From assembly GCF_023208195.1 (NCBI RefSeq), contig NZ_CP060034.1, forward strand, positions 930,001 through 994,000: a stretch of 64,000 nt of DNA, in the 5' to 3' direction. This document shows positions 26,705-34,727 of this stretch, in pieces (the stretch's first letter is position 1; each line of letters opens with the position of its first letter). The DNA is from Nocardioides sp. InS609-2. GTDB taxonomy: Bacteria > Actinomycetota > Actinomycetes > Propionibacteriales > Nocardioidaceae. The notes below the pieces were generated by a model. The model had not been told where the DNA came from and did not search any database. It saw only the letters and a list, made by a program, of their open reading frames with translations. The position numbers and the translations under genes were made by a program.

Positions 26705-27869
26705 CAGACCAGTCCCTCTCGTATGCGATCGTCTGCCGGTCGTCGAGCGGCATGAAGTCGAACGTGTCGGCGAGGTCCTCGTCTTCGGGGAAGATCAGCG
26801 CGTTGTCGACCAGGCTGGGGTCGATCTTCTCCATGGCCTCGCGGGCGCCCTTGACGGGGCAGATGTAGTTGACCCAGGCCGCGAGCTTCGCCGCGACCTC
26901 GGGGTCGTAGTAGTAGTTGACCCACTCCTCGGCGTTGGCCTGGTGGCTCGCCTGGTTGGGGATGATCATGTTGTCGCTCCACAGCGACAGCCCCTCTTCG
27001 GGTACGACGAACTTGATGTCGGGGTTGTCGAACTGGAGCTGGATGATGTCGCCTGACCAGGCCTCACAGGCCAAGATGTTGCCGGCCGCGAGATCCTGCG
27101 TGTAGTCGTTGCCCGTGAAGGCGCGCACCTGGCCCCCAGCGACGGCCTTGCGGAGCTCCTCGATCGCCTTCTCCCACTGCTCCTGGGTGAAGTCCTGGGG
27201 TCTGGCGCCGACGATGCGCAGCATGAAGCCCATCGTGTCGCGCATCTCAGACAGCAGGGTGATCCGGCCCTTGAGCTCGGGCTTGGTGAGCAGCTCCTGG
27301 AACGTCTTGACTTCGCCCGTCTTGGCGGCGTTGTAGGCGATGCCCGTGAGGCCCGTCTGCCACGGTGCGTGGTAGGTCAGGTCAGGGTCCCACTGGAGGT
27401 TGCGGAGCGGGTCGATGAGGTTGGCGTGCAGGTTGGGCACCTTGGCCTTGTCGAACGGCTGCATCCAGCCCAGCCCGATCATCCGCGCGGCCATCCAGTC
27501 GGTCAGCATCACCATGTCGCGGTCGATCGGCTCGCACGAGCCCAGCTGGTTACGCACCTTGGCGTAGAACTCGGCGTTGTCGTTGACGTCATCGGTGTAG
27601 TCGACAGTGATGCCGGTCTCCTGCTGGAACATCTGGAACGTCGAGGTGGCCTTGCGCTTCGGGTCGATGTAGCCCGGCCAGTTGGAGATGATCAGCCGCT
27701 TCTGGGAGGCCGACAGGTCGGCCGTCTTGCAGGTGGCCGGATCCTGTTGTGCTCCGGGCACCTCGAAGAACGGCAGCTTGAGCGCAGCGACACTCGCTCC
27801 GGCGAACGCCACCGTGCCCGCGCCGCGGAGCAGCGAGCGGCGACTCACACCGGCTCTCGTGGAGGCCAT
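26688..27869 (-). CDS. potD: Polyamine-binding protein PotD-like with Tat signal
   Basis: This 393-residue extracellular binding protein has a twin-arginine-type N-terminus (SRRSLLRGAGTVAFAGASVAAL), so export is probably via Tat rather than as a Sec lipoprotein. The mature region shows the PotD style: LIISNWPGYIDPKRKATSTFQMFQQETGITVDY and the polyamine-site aromatic/acidic segment CEAWSGDIIQLQFDNPDIKFVVPEEG. AGAAGGG about 7 nt upstream supports the ATG at 27869. It is the first gene of the operon and divergent from the Lrp regulator. Confidence 0.92.
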   Translation of the reverse strand: MASTRAGVSRRSLLRGAGTVAFAGASVAALKLPFFEVPGAQQDPATCKTADLSASQKRLIISNWPGYIDPKRKATSTFQMFQQETGITVDYTDDVNDNAEFYAKVRNQLGSCEPIDRDMVMLTDWMAARMIGLGWMQPFDKAKVPNLHANLIDPLRNLQWDPDLTYHAPWQTGLTGIAYNAAKTGEVKTFQELLTKPELKGRITLLSEMRDTMGFMLRIVGARPQDFTQEQWEKAIEELRKAVAGGQVRAFTGNDYTQDLAAGNILACEAWSGDIIQLQFDNPDIKFVVPEEGLSLWSDNMIIPNQASHQANAEEWVNYYYDPEVAAKLAAWVNYICPVKGAREAMEKIDPSLVDNALIFPEDEDLADTFDFMPLDDRQTIAYERDWSDVIGG

Positions 27870-27980
27870 GTCACACCCTTCTTCGTACGGCGAGTTGCGG
27901 GGATCGTGTCACGCACCGACCCGTCCCACAAGGGATTCGGTTGAAGAACGAGGAACTGACAACGAAATCTGTAGTCCTGG

Positions 27981-27991
27981 CGAATGTTTCG
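27981..27991. promoter_or_regulatory. Palindrome CGAATGTTTCG upstream of the Lrp gene
   Basis: CGAA-TGT-TTCG lies 20 nt before the -10 element of the regulator gene, at its -35, and in the potD divergent gap. This fits an autoregulatory operator, though a 4-bp arm is short. Confidence 0.35.
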
Positions 27992-28010
27992 GCAGGGTTC
28001 ACTCGTCTTG

Positions 28011-28016
28011 TACATT
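28011..28016 (+). promoter_or_regulatory. -10 element, leaderless promoter of the Lrp gene
   Basis: TACATT is followed by 6 nt and the ATG at 28023, with no ribosome binding site. Confidence 0.5.
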
Positions 28017-28022
28017 GCCTGC

Positions 28023-28493
28023 ATGAATGCGGCGTCTCGACCCGGCGGACCACTCGACGACGTCTCCAAGGCGATCATCGAACAGCTCCAGCAGGACGGT
28101 CGCCGCTCCTACGCGGCCATCGGCAAGGCCGTCGGGCTCTCGGAGGCGGCTGTCCGCCAGCGGGTGCAGCGGCTCACCGACACCGGTGTCATGCAGGTCG
28201 TCGCCGTCACCGATCCCCTCGAGCTCGGCTTCGCCCGCCAGGCCATGATCGGCATCCGGATCCGGGGCCCCCTGGAGGGGATCGCCGACATCATCTCCGG
28301 GTTCGACGAGGTCGACTACGTCGTCATCACCGCGGGCACCTTCGACCTGCTCGTCGAGGCCGTGTGCGAGAGCGACGAACACCTGCTCGATCTGGTGTCC
28401 ACGAAGATCCGGACCATCGAGGGGGTCGAGGGCACCGAGACCTTCATGTATCTCAAGCTGAAGAAGCAGACCTATTCGTGGGGCGTGCGCTGA
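28023..28493 (+). CDS. Lrp/AsnC-family transcriptional regulator
   Basis: This 156-residue regulator has an N-terminal helix-turn-helix (about 12-60: LDDVSKAIIEQLQQDGRRSYAAIGKAVGLSEAAVRQRVQRL) and a C-terminal RAM ligand-binding domain (about 70-150: GIRIRGPLEGIADIISGFDEVDYVVITAGTFDLLVEAV). It is divergent from potD, so it is the natural regulator of polyamine uptake and breakdown. The effector may be a polyamine, GABA or an amino acid. The ATG at 28023 is chosen over an upstream in-frame ATG because of the leaderless -10 at 28011. Confidence 0.9.
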   Translation: MNAASRPGGPLDDVSKAIIEQLQQDGRRSYAAIGKAVGLSEAAVRQRVQRLTDTGVMQVVAVTDPLELGFARQAMIGIRIRGPLEGIADIISGFDEVDYVVITAGTFDLLVEAVCESDEHLLDLVSTKIRTIEGVEGTETFMYLKLKKQTYSWGVR

Positions 28494-28515
28494 GGCCGGA
28501 GCAAGGCTGGCCTCA
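28491..28515. terminator. Bidirectional hairpin carrying both stop codons
   Basis: TGAGGCC (28491-28497) and GGCCTCA (28509-28515) form a perfect 7-bp stem, and an inner AGC/GCT pair extends it. The left arm begins with the TGA of the Lrp gene; the right arm ends with the reverse TGA of the lipoprotein gene on the other strand. It is a compact terminator for two converging genes. Confidence 0.6.
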
Positions 28516-29715
28516 TTCGTCGATCTCGGCGACCACCCATCGGATGCCAGCGAGGTCGGCGGCGCCTCGGGTTCGATCCATCTGCCACGCAAGGTGGGCG
28601 CCGGCCGCCTCCAGCCCGTAGAGACCCATTCGGTTACCGGCTTCGTAGACCTGCCCACTCGACAACGAGTACACGTACCCACCCAGCTCGGAAGTGACCC
28701 CACTCCCCTCTGCCCAGGCAACGAACCCGGAGCCGGCGACCGGATAACCGAAGTTCTCGCCCGGCCGACCCGTTACCTCCACCGGATCGCCGCCGGCTGA
28801 GATCAGCGCGCTCGACTCGCTCGACCCGGCTCGGTCCAGTCGCTTCGTAACGATCCAGCTCTCGTCAGTTGCCGCGAACCCGGTGGTCACGGCCTCGGGG
28901 TCGGAGAGCTCGTACACAGTGCGTTGCGAAGCCACGTGGGGCCTGAACACGATCGCCTCGTGCGCGCCTTTGTCCCGCCGTACGGCGTAGATGCCTCGCG
29001 ACGTGATCTGCGGGTACGCCGCGTTCCTCACCGCAGTCTTCGGCACGCACCGGTCGATGCGACACGTGAGCACATCGACGCGGAAGTCGCTCCTGCTCCG
29101 GCCATGCACCTGTGCCCACGCAATCCGACCGCCTGCGGCGACGACGCCCGTGTGGCCTGGCACTGGGGGCGGGGGCGTTCGGTCCCAGAGTCCGGCAGCG
29201 CGAGCCAGTTCGCTGGTCACACCGCGGCGGCGGTCGAAGCCGTACAGGATCCACGGATCCTCATCGAGGGACGTGGAGGGCGTCTCCATCCAGACCACAT
29301 GTTGTGGCGTCACGGCGGCCCCGGCCACCTGCTGGGCCTCTTCGCGACGGGGGCCCATCGGAATGAGAAGAGCATTGCCGGTGCGATCAGCGCTCGAGGC
29401 AAGCGCCAACCGCCCCTGCTCGAGTTCCAAGCTCGGCTTCGTTGCGAGAAGCGAGATGACTACCTCCCCGCGCTGTCCCAGCGTGGCCACGCTGGTCCTG
29501 CGGCCGAAGAGGTGCGCCGCCAGCGGCGTACGGCGGTGCGTCACGTCGGCAACCGACAGACCGGAGCCGGTCGAGGTCGGCTGTGCGGCGGGTGGCGAGC
29601 TCTGCGACTCAACTGGGCGGGCCGAAAGCGATGGATCACTCCCCGCGGAGCAACCGGCGAGCGCAAGCGCGCCGAGGACTGCACCGGAGATAATTCGAAC
29701 GGACATCACCTCCAT
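28513..29715 (-). CDS. Lipoprotein of unknown function
   Basis: The 400-residue product starts with a lipoprotein signal (MSVRIISGAVLGALALAGC, with the lipidated Cys at residue 22 from the ATG at 29715). The mature part has a Ser/Pro/Thr-rich linker (about 28-55), then a beta-rich region with repeated GGRIAWAQV, FVAWAEGSGV and HLAWQMDRT motifs. This suggests propeller-like repeats similar to TolB/WD40 domains. An ATG at 29706 is equally possible by signal sequence, but a GGAGG lies only 2 nt before it. It is downstream of the M1 peptidase on the same strand. Function unknown. Confidence 0.68.
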   Translation of the reverse strand: MEVMSVRIISGAVLGALALAGCSAGSDPSLSARPVESQSSPPAAQPTSTGSGLSVADVTHRRTPLAAHLFGRRTSVATLGQRGEVVISLLATKPSLELEQGRLALASSADRTGNALLIPMGPRREEAQQVAGAAVTPQHVVWMETPSTSLDEDPWILYGFDRRRGVTSELARAAGLWDRTPPPPVPGHTGVVAAGGRIAWAQVHGRSRSDFRVDVLTCRIDRCVPKTAVRNAAYPQITSRGIYAVRRDKGAHEAIVFRPHVASQRTVYELSDPEAVTTGFAATDESWIVTKRLDRAGSSESSALISAGGDPVEVTGRPGENFGYPVAGSGFVAWAEGSGVTSELGGYVYSLSSGQVYEAGNRMGLYGLEAAGAHLAWQMDRTRGAADLAGIRWVVAEIDE

Positions 29716-29747
29716 GTGACGCCGCTCGACGGCCACAAGTTGTCGGA

Positions 29748-31187
29748 TCAGAGCCCGTTGTCTGCCGTTCTCGCTGGCTTGGCGGTGTCGCGCAGCCAGG
29801 CCTGGAAGAACGAGGTCAGGTTCTGGCCGCTGATCTGCCCGGCCAGCGCCTCGAACTGCACCGAGCTGCCGTTGCCGCCGGAGCGGGTCGAGAGCCACGT
29901 GCGGAGCAGCGTCCAGAACGCGTCTTCGCCGATGCGGTTGCGCAGCGCCTGCATCGCCATCGACCCCCGGTAGTAGACGGCGTAGGCGAAGATGTCGTCC
30001 TTGCCCGGGTCGACGACCGGGGTCTTCCAGAGCCCGTCGCTGGCGCTGACGCTGTTGTACTCACGCTGGAGCCAGGCCGTGCCCGACGGGCCCCCGTGCG
30101 TCTCGTCGTACCGCACCTCCATGAAGCTGGCAGCTCCCTCGTTCAGCCAGATGTCGCGCCACTGGTCGACCGCGACATCGTCGCCGAACCACTGGTGGGC
30201 GAGCTCGTGCACCAGCAGGCTCGTGGCGTTGCCGGAGAGCGCCGGATAGGTCGGGCGGGTCTGGTTCTCGAGCGCGAAGCCGGGGTCTAGCGAGGTGACG
30301 AGGCCGCCGGTCACCGAGAACGGGTAGGCACCCAGGTCGGACTCCAGCGTCTTCACGATCGCGGGGCTGCGACGCAGCTGGCGCATGGAGGTCTTGAGAG
30401 TACGACGCGGCAGCGCCTTCGACGCGGCCACCAGCCACGGCCGGCCCTGGTGGGTGCCCTTGTCGATCTTGAAGTCACCGGCAGCGAAGAACGCCAGGTA
30501 GGTGGCCATCGGCTCGTCGGCGCGCCAGTGCCACGTGGTGTTGTGCTTGCCGGCCTTCTTGTTCACGAGCTTCCCGTTGGCGATGACCTCGCGGCCCTTC
30601 GGGACGGTGATCCTGACGTCCATCAGCGCCTTGTCGCGCGGGTGGTCGTTGGAGGGGAACCACCACGGCGCCATGTGCGGCTCGTTCATGGCCACGACCT
30701 CGCGCCCGTCGGCCAGCCAGTTGCCTTCACCTTCATAGCGATGCCTGGCCGGGCGGCCGGCGTACTTCACGGTGACGACGGCCGTGGCGCCGCTGACGAG
30801 CGGAGTGGCCGGGGTGATGCGCAGCTCATGGTCGGTCGGCTTGGTGTGGCCGGCCTTCACACCGTTGACGGTGACCTTGTCGACGCCCAGCAGGAAGTCG
30901 AGGTTGAACGACGAGAGGTCCTGGGTCGCCCGCAACGAGATGCGGGTCGTGCCGCGCAGCCTCTTGGATGCGAACGCGTAGCGGTCGTGCACGGCATAGC
31001 TCTGGACGTCGATGCCGCCGTTGCCATCGGCCGGGAAGTAGGGGTCACCGATGCCGCTCGAGCCGGCGGCGGGTGCGCGCTCGGGCACGTCGGTGGCGCC
31101 GGCACCAACGACTCCGCCGAGGAAGCCGGTGACGAGGACGACGGCGAGCGGGCTGATGACACGGCGCAACGTGGAGGTCTGAATCAC
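29748..31187 (-). CDS. Secreted M1-family zinc aminopeptidase
   Basis: This 479-residue enzyme has an N-terminal signal sequence (hydrophobic 11-30), a beta-saddle N-domain and a gluzincin catalytic domain. The zinc-binding motif HELAH is at 327-331 with the third ligand Glu at 350 (LNEGAASF). The exopeptidase GxMEN motif appears as GFALEN, keeping the Glu. The ERAP-like C-domain of longer M1 enzymes is absent, placing it with the short secreted group. The GTG at 31187 has TAGGTT 6 nt upstream. It is divergent from the persulfide/rhodanese gene. Confidence 0.88.
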   Translation of the reverse strand: MIQTSTLRRVISPLAVVLVTGFLGGVVGAGATDVPERAPAAGSSGIGDPYFPADGNGGIDVQSYAVHDRYAFASKRLRGTTRISLRATQDLSSFNLDFLLGVDKVTVNGVKAGHTKPTDHELRITPATPLVSGATAVVTVKYAGRPARHRYEGEGNWLADGREVVAMNEPHMAPWWFPSNDHPRDKALMDVRITVPKGREVIANGKLVNKKAGKHNTTWHWRADEPMATYLAFFAAGDFKIDKGTHQGRPWLVAASKALPRRTLKTSMRQLRRSPAIVKTLESDLGAYPFSVTGGLVTSLDPGFALENQTRPTYPALSGNATSLLVHELAHQWFGDDVAVDQWRDIWLNEGAASFMEVRYDETHGGPSGTAWLQREYNSVSASDGLWKTPVVDPGKDDIFAYAVYYRGSMAMQALRNRIGEDAFWTLLRTWLSTRSGGNGSSVQFEALAGQISGQNLTSFFQAWLRDTAKPARTADNGL

Positions 31188-31193
31188 CCGAAG

Positions 31194-31199
31194 AACCTA
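31194..31199 (-). promoter_or_regulatory. -10 element, leaderless promoter of the M1 peptidase
   Basis: TAGGTT on the minus strand lies 6 nt before the GTG at 31187; no ribosome binding site is seen. Confidence 0.5.
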
Positions 31200-31206
31200 T
31201 CGCGTG

Positions 31207-31231
31207 GTTTAATATATGTGAATTACTAAAC
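31207..31231. promoter_or_regulatory. AT-rich inverted repeat GTTTA-N15-TAAAC before the persulfide/rhodanese gene
   Basis: This 25-bp stretch is the most AT-rich sequence of the region and holds matching 5-nt arms extended imperfectly to 7 nt. It also contains TATA-like hexamers suited to a -10. In other bacteria persulfide-responsive regulators of the BigR/SqrR type bind AT-rich palindromes before related genes, so this is a candidate sulfide-responsive operator. Confidence 0.45.
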
Positions 31232-31256
31232 TTTGAAGACATTACGGGAGGACACC

Positions 31257-32597
31257 ATGGACGTGATCACGATCGAGGTGCCGCAGGTCGGCAACCGCAC
31301 CCACCTCGTCCACGACGGCGAGAACGCGCTCGTCATCGACCCGCCCCGCGACCTCGAGATCGTCGAGGAGGCGGCCGAGCTGGCCGGCGTACGCATCGCG
31401 GCGGTGGCGGACACCCACGTGCACAACGACTACGTCTCGGGCGCGCTGGGACTCGCCCGCCGGCACGGCGTCGACTACCTGCTCTCGGTCGACGAACGGG
31501 TGGCCTTCGACCGGGCCGGGGTGCGCGACGGCGACGTCGTCGACGTGGGCTCGTTCGCCGTCCACGTGATCGACACCCCCGGCCACACGCTGCACCACCA
31601 GGCCCTCCTCGCGACAGACGGCGTCGGCCGCGACGCGCTCTTCTCCGGCGGCAGCCTGCTCGCCGGCACCGTCGGGCGCACCGACCTGATGGACCCGCTC
31701 CTGGCGCGCCACCTCGCGCGCGCCCAGTGGAACAGCGTCCGCCACCTCGGCACCCTCGACCCCGCCACGTCGCTGCATCCCACCCACGGCTTCGGTAGCT
31801 TCTGCGCCGCGACGAGCACCTCGGCCACCGACGTCCCGCTCAGCATCGGCGGCGAGCTGGCGAGCAACCACGCACTCAACACACCTCGCGACGCGTTCGT
31901 CGACGAGCTGGTCGCGGGCTTCGGGCCGGTGCCGACCTACTACCGGCGGATGTCGCCGGCCAACCGCGCCGGCCGCGGCACTGTCGCACCCAGGGTGGGA
32001 CACGACGTCGGGCACGACGAAGTGCTGGGCGTGCTCGCCCGCGGCGGCTGGGCGATCGACCTCCGGTCGCGTGAGTCGTTTACTGAGGGCCACCTGTCCG
32101 GGTCGGTCAACGTGGAGTACGGCGCCCAGTTCGCGACGTGGGTCGGCTGGCTGACCAGCGAGGACACCGAGATCGTGCTGCTGACTGACGACCCGGGCGA
32201 CCTCACCGAAGCCCGCCGTGACCTCGAACGCATCGGCATCGAGGGCGCACACGCCCGCGTGCTCGTCCCGGGCGTCGACCTGCCGAGCCACCCCACCCTG
32301 CGCCGCGCCGCGTGGTTCGGCCTGGCCGACGCACCCGCCGACCGGGTGCTCGTCGACGTGCGGCACGTCGACGAGTACGACGATGGCCACCTGCCCGACG
32401 CGATCCACATCCCGCTCCACCACCTCGAGACCCGGCAGCACGAGCTGCCCGCCGGCGAGGTGTGGGTGCACTGCCTCAGTGGCTACCGCGCGGGCATCGC
32501 CGCGAGCCTGCTGCAGCGGGCCGGGCGCAGCGTCGTACACGTCGACGATGTCTGGGAGAACGCGCCGCTCGAGACCAGTAGGGGGGAGGCTGCGTAA
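31257..32597 (+). CDS. Metallo-beta-lactamase fold / double rhodanese fusion (persulfide dioxygenase-like)
   Basis: The 446-residue protein combines an ETHE1-like metallo-hydrolase domain (about 1-245) with two rhodanese domains (about 250-340 and 350-440). Metal-site residues are THVHND (53-58), H110 in DTPGH and H177 in PTHG. The usual GD ligand is replaced by GG in LFSGGSLLAGTVGRTDL. The first rhodanese has no Cys in its active loop (LLTDDPGDL). The second has C406 in VHCLSGYRAG. It probably oxidises or transfers persulfide sulfur, but the missing Asp makes dioxygenase activity uncertain. GGGAGG 7 nt upstream fixes the start at 31257. Confidence 0.85.
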   Translation: MDVITIEVPQVGNRTHLVHDGENALVIDPPRDLEIVEEAAELAGVRIAAVADTHVHNDYVSGALGLARRHGVDYLLSVDERVAFDRAGVRDGDVVDVGSFAVHVIDTPGHTLHHQALLATDGVGRDALFSGGSLLAGTVGRTDLMDPLLARHLARAQWNSVRHLGTLDPATSLHPTHGFGSFCAATSTSATDVPLSIGGELASNHALNTPRDAFVDELVAGFGPVPTYYRRMSPANRAGRGTVAPRVGHDVGHDEVLGVLARGGWAIDLRSRESFTEGHLSGSVNVEYGAQFATWVGWLTSEDTEIVLLTDDPGDLTEARRDLERIGIEGAHARVLVPGVDLPSHPTLRRAAWFGLADAPADRVLVDVRHVDEYDDGHLPDAIHIPLHHLETRQHELPAGEVWVHCLSGYRAGIAASLLQRAGRSVVHVDDVWENAPLETSRGEAA

Positions 32598-32680
32598 TTG
32601 CGTTGCGGCGACTGTGCCGCGCCCCCATGATGAACGCAGCAGGGCGCAGTCGTGTGCCCGTCGAGCGAGAGGAGCAGGTC

Positions 32681-32788
32681 ATGTTGACGACTGTTCTTGG
32701 CCTGTCCGCAGACCAGACCCTCTCGACCTCACGGAGCACATCAAGCAATGACACGCACCCCGAACGACTCGGCCTTCGAGCCGGCTGA
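32681..32788 (+). CDS. Short upstream ORF before the RIO kinase (35 codons)
   Basis: An ATG at 32681 preceded by the strong ribosome binding site GAGAGGAG opens a 35-codon ORF (MLTTVLGLSADQ...). It ends 41 nt inside the RIO kinase gene in another frame. The peptide has no recognisable family. Its position suggests a leader peptide that couples or modulates translation of the kinase, or a chance ORF. Confidence 0.3.
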   Translation: MLTTVLGLSADQTLSTSRSTSSNDTHPERLGLRAG

Positions 32789-33614
32789 CGAGCTCGACCC
32801 CAGCTTCGTCTTCGACTTCACCTCCTACGACGACCTCGATGCGTCCACCCAGCGCTGGTCGACGTGGATGAGCGTCGAGCCACTCAGTCGCGGCCCCGAG
32901 CCGCGCCCTGACTGGCTGGTGACCTCGCAAGGCGCCATCGACACCGATCTCGGGATCCTCAAGACCGGCAAGGAAGCCGACGTCTTCCTGCTCGAGCGCG
33001 CCGACCCGCTCGAGCCCGAGGCGGGGGTGATCATGGCGGCCAAGCGCTACCGCGACACCGACCACCGCACGTTCCACCGGGCCGCGTCGTACACCGAGGG
33101 GCGCTCGATGAAGCGCTCCCGCGACGAGCGCGCCCTCAAGCGCAAGTCGACGTTCGGGCGCCTGGTGGCGTCCGGCGAGTGGGCGATCTCCGAGTGGGGC
33201 GCGCTCAACCGGCTCTGGCAGCTCGGCGTGGCCGTGCCCTACCCGGTGCAGATTGACGGCACGGAGATCCTGATGGAGTGGATCACCCACGACGGAGAGA
33301 CGGCGCCCCGGCTCGCCCAGACCCGGCCGTCGCCGAACGCACTGGGGTCGCTGTTCGAACAGCTGCGTGGCGCCCTCGCGACGATGGTGCAGGCGGGCAT
33401 CGTGCACGGCGACCTGTCGCCGTACAACACGCTCGTGGCCGGCGACCGGCTCGTCATCATCGACCTTCCGCAGATCGTCGACCTGGTCGGCAACCCGCAG
33501 GGCCTGGACTTCCTGATGCGCGACTGCACGAACATGTGCAACTGGTTCAGGGCACGCGGCATGGAGGTCGACGACCAGGAGCTGTTCGCAGACCTGATGG
33601 CGCACGCCTTCTGA
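32748..33614 (+). CDS. RIO1-type atypical serine kinase
   Basis: This 288-residue predicted kinase of the RIO family has the nucleotide-binding Lys in MAAKRYR, an ATP-binding segment GKEADVFLLER, the catalytic loop IVHGDLSPYNTL (Asp and Asn) and the metal-binding Asp in VIIDLPQ. RIO kinases act in ribosome maturation in archaea and eukaryotes; bacterial members are scattered and their substrate is unknown. The ATG at 32748 has a weak GGAG about 11 nt upstream and is overlapped by the short upstream ORF. It is followed closely by a LOG-like gene. Confidence 0.87.
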   Translation: MTRTPNDSAFEPADELDPSFVFDFTSYDDLDASTQRWSTWMSVEPLSRGPEPRPDWLVTSQGAIDTDLGILKTGKEADVFLLERADPLEPEAGVIMAAKRYRDTDHRTFHRAASYTEGRSMKRSRDERALKRKSTFGRLVASGEWAISEWGALNRLWQLGVAVPYPVQIDGTEILMEWITHDGETAPRLAQTRPSPNALGSLFEQLRGALATMVQAGIVHGDLSPYNTLVAGDRLVIIDLPQIVDLVGNPQGLDFLMRDCTNMCNWFRARGMEVDDQELFADLMAHAF

Positions 33615-33628
33615 CAGGTGGGATCGGC

Positions 33629-33634
33629 TAGCGT
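33629..33634 (+). promoter_or_regulatory. -10 element, leaderless promoter of the LOG-like gene
   Basis: TAGCGT is followed by 7 nt and the GTG at 33642. The same hexamer and spacing precede the glycosyltransferase at 35925. Confidence 0.5.
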
Positions 33635-33641
33635 CGCGCGG

Positions 33642-34727
33642 GTGAGGCGCAGCCGAGGACGTGTGGTCGACGTCGACACCACCGTCGAGCTCGTACGACG
33701 CGTGGCCGCCGGCAACACCTCGCTCGCCGGCTGGCGGCTGCGCGGGCTCGACCTCACCAGGCACTCCGCCACCCTCGCGTCGTGTCACACCGGCGGCGCG
33801 CTGTTCCTGGGCTGCCGGTTCGCCACGGGCGACGAGGCCCGCGTGCGTGGCGAGGGCGCTCTGGTCTTCCCGGACCTGCCGAACTCCCCCGTCGACGACT
33901 ACCGGACCTCGCTGTACACCGCGCGTGAGCTGTACGGCACCGCGACCTACCGCGAGTCGCTCGACGGGCGGGCGTTCGCGTGGTCGAAACGTCGCCAGTC
34001 CCGCGACTCGGCGCTCGCCAAGGCTCTGCACGACCACGCGATCGACGGCGCGCTCGCCACGTGGGTCGCCGGCCGAGACATCGTCGGGGTGATGGGCGGG
34101 CACGCCCTCGAGCGCGGCTCGGTCGAGTACACCGACGCAGCACGCCTCGGTCACCTGCTGGGCACCACCCACATTGTCGCCACCGGCGGTGGGCCTGGCG
34201 CCATGGAGGCCGCCAACCTGGGTGCCCGCCTGGCCACCGGTCCCCTGTCAACGGTTGAGGAGGCGCTGACCGGCCTGGCCGCCGTACCGTCGTTCCGGCC
34301 GTCGATCGACGCCTGGGCAGCGGCGACGTTCGATGTCGTCGACGCGCACCCCGAGCCGACCGAGACCCTCGGCGTGCCCACGTGGCACTACGGCCACGAG
34401 CCACCCAACGTGTTCGCGACCGCGATCGCGAAGTACTTCGGCAACGCCACCCGCGAGGCCGTGCTGCTGCAGGTCTGCAACCGCGGCATCGTGTTCCTCA
34501 CCGGGGCCGGCGGCACGGTCCAGGAGATCTTCCAGGACGCCTGCGAGAACTACTACGCCGACGACTCGTCCGTCGCGCCGATGGTGCTGGTCGGCCGCGA
34601 CTACTGGACCCGGACGCTGCCGGCCTGGCCGTTGCTGCAGTCGCTTGCCGATGGCCGCGTCATGGAGCCGCACGTGCACCTTGTCGACACCCTCGACGAA
34701 GCAGCGGCGCTGTTCACGACGCCCTGA
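33642..34727 (+). CDS. LOG-family-like Rossmann protein
   Basis: The 361-residue protein contains a LOG (lysine decarboxylase-like) fold: GVMGGHALERGS, ATGGGPGAMEAANLG and GAGGTVQEIFQDACENYY. The latter two correspond to the GGGxxGxM and PGGxGTxxE motifs, with the PGG Pro replaced by GAGG. LOG enzymes hydrolyse nucleoside 5'-monophosphates such as cytokinin ribotides. Members are usually near 190 residues, so the 120-residue N-terminal extension is unusual. The GTG at 33642 is selected by the leaderless -10; GTG at 33618 is the longest option. It converges on the glycosyltransferase with a 14-nt overlap. Confidence 0.82.
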   Translation: MRRSRGRVVDVDTTVELVRRVAAGNTSLAGWRLRGLDLTRHSATLASCHTGGALFLGCRFATGDEARVRGEGALVFPDLPNSPVDDYRTSLYTARELYGTATYRESLDGRAFAWSKRRQSRDSALAKALHDHAIDGALATWVAGRDIVGVMGGHALERGSVEYTDAARLGHLLGTTHIVATGGGPGAMEAANLGARLATGPLSTVEEALTGLAAVPSFRPSIDAWAAATFDVVDAHPEPTETLGVPTWHYGHEPPNVFATAIAKYFGNATREAVLLQVCNRGIVFLTGAGGTVQEIFQDACENYYADDSSVAPMVLVGRDYWTRTLPAWPLLQSLADGRVMEPHVHLVDTLDEAAALFTTP

